A DNA stretch of 5,800 nucleotides from an uncultured Fretibacterium sp. GTDB lineage: Bacteria > Synergistota > Synergistia > Synergistales > Aminobacteriaceae. Numbering within the stretch: the stretch's first letter is position 1; each line of letters starts with the position of its first letter. Below, piece after piece: positions 5,533-5,800 of the stretch. The notes under the pieces were generated by a model that was given only the letters and a program-made list of their open reading frames with translations, had not been told where the DNA came from and made no database searches. The position numbers and the translations under genes were made by a program. The stretch is taken from assembly GCA_905373185.1 (NCBI GenBank), contig CAJPSE010000115.1, forward strand, positions 1 to 5,800, given 5' to 3'.

Positions 5533-5800
5533 CTAAAAGCCCAGCCCCAGAGAGCCCAAGGCTCCGGTGACGGCGCCCATCCGGGCGTTCGCCAGCTCCT
5601 TGCTCTTCAGCAATCCCTCGTTGACCGCCGCGGTCACCAGGTCCTCCAGCATCTCCCGCTCCTCGGGCTTGATCACCTCGGGGTCGATGCGGATCTCCAC
5701 CAGGGCGCCCTGCCCCGTAAAGACGGCCTTGACCATCCCGCCGCCGACGCTGGCCTCGACGGTCTCCTCCCCGAGCAGTTGTACCGCGCTTTTTCGATCC
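5533..5800 (-). CDS. ybaB: YbaB/EbfC-family nucleoid-associated protein, 5' end outside the window
   Basis: Small dimeric DNA-binding protein family encoded between dnaX and recR in many bacteria, linked to nucleoid organisation and recombinational repair. The window holds the last 88 codons. The frame is open to the edge, and the ATG at 5736 is internal, not the start: the preceding codons read GEETVEASVGGG and join MVKAVF to form the family's GGGMV motif. Also visible are VEIRIDPEVI, then LEDLVTAAVNEGL, the helix typical of the family, and a Gly/Leu-rich tail ending LGSLGLGF. Given a usual length near 100-110 residues, only the N-terminal helix (perhaps 15-20 residues) is missing. Stop and recR start are 10 bases apart. 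Confidence 0.93.
   Translation of the reverse strand, partial: DRKSAVQLLGEETVEASVGGGMVKAVFTGQGALVEIRIDPEVIKPEEREMLEDLVTAAVNEGLLKSKELANARMGAVTGALGSLGLGF

Noticed and set aside
5533..5736. A complete 67-residue protein starting at 5736
   Set aside because: The frame is open upstream to the edge and codes the family's GGG before this methionine, so it is the end of a longer ybaB gene.

Overview
This is a GC-rich bacterial stretch made almost entirely of conserved housekeeping and metabolic genes. No mobile element, CRISPR array, tRNA or rRNA gene is visible. The GC content, clear purine-rich ribosome binding sites, frequent GTG/TTG starts, a fused ispDF gene and a ybaB-recR-ispDF-gltX order would suit an anaerobe such as a member of the Synergistota. 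That placement is a guess: ispDF fusions also occur in alpha- and epsilonproteobacteria, and the sequence alone does not settle it.

Left part, plus strand (1-2050). A MogA/MoaB-type molybdopterin adenylyltransferase gene (39-542) is followed by a 156-base gap. The gap holds a good sigma-70-like promoter (TTAACA, 17 bases, TATCAT with an extended TG) whose -35 box lies inside a 13-base palindrome. This promoter should drive a LarA-family, nickel-pincer-dependent 2-hydroxyacid racemase/epimerase gene (best start 699, end 1988). All the active-site residues I can recall for LarA are present. A strong 17-bp hairpin (2005 region, core 2008-2046) separates it from the convergent genes on the other strand.

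Right part, minus strand, read from 5800 down to 2097. The order is ybaB/ebfC (5' end cut off by the window edge), recR, ispDF (a bifunctional MEP-pathway enzyme), gltX (glutamyl-tRNA synthetase) and a small 60-residue acidic protein of unknown function. Spacing is tight: 10 bases, 69 bases, a 4-base GTGA overlap, then 17 bases or less. This looks like one operon combining recombinational repair (YbaB, RecR), isoprenoid precursor synthesis and translation. Three consecutive genes in it start with TTG, GTG and GTG.

I do not see a convincing undescribed multi-gene system. The points most worth following up are the small unknown gene after gltX, the coordinated loss of usual residues in the IspF trimer-core motif and of an IspD active-site Thr, the palindrome over the larA -35 box, and the absence of nickel-pincer cofactor genes next to larA.
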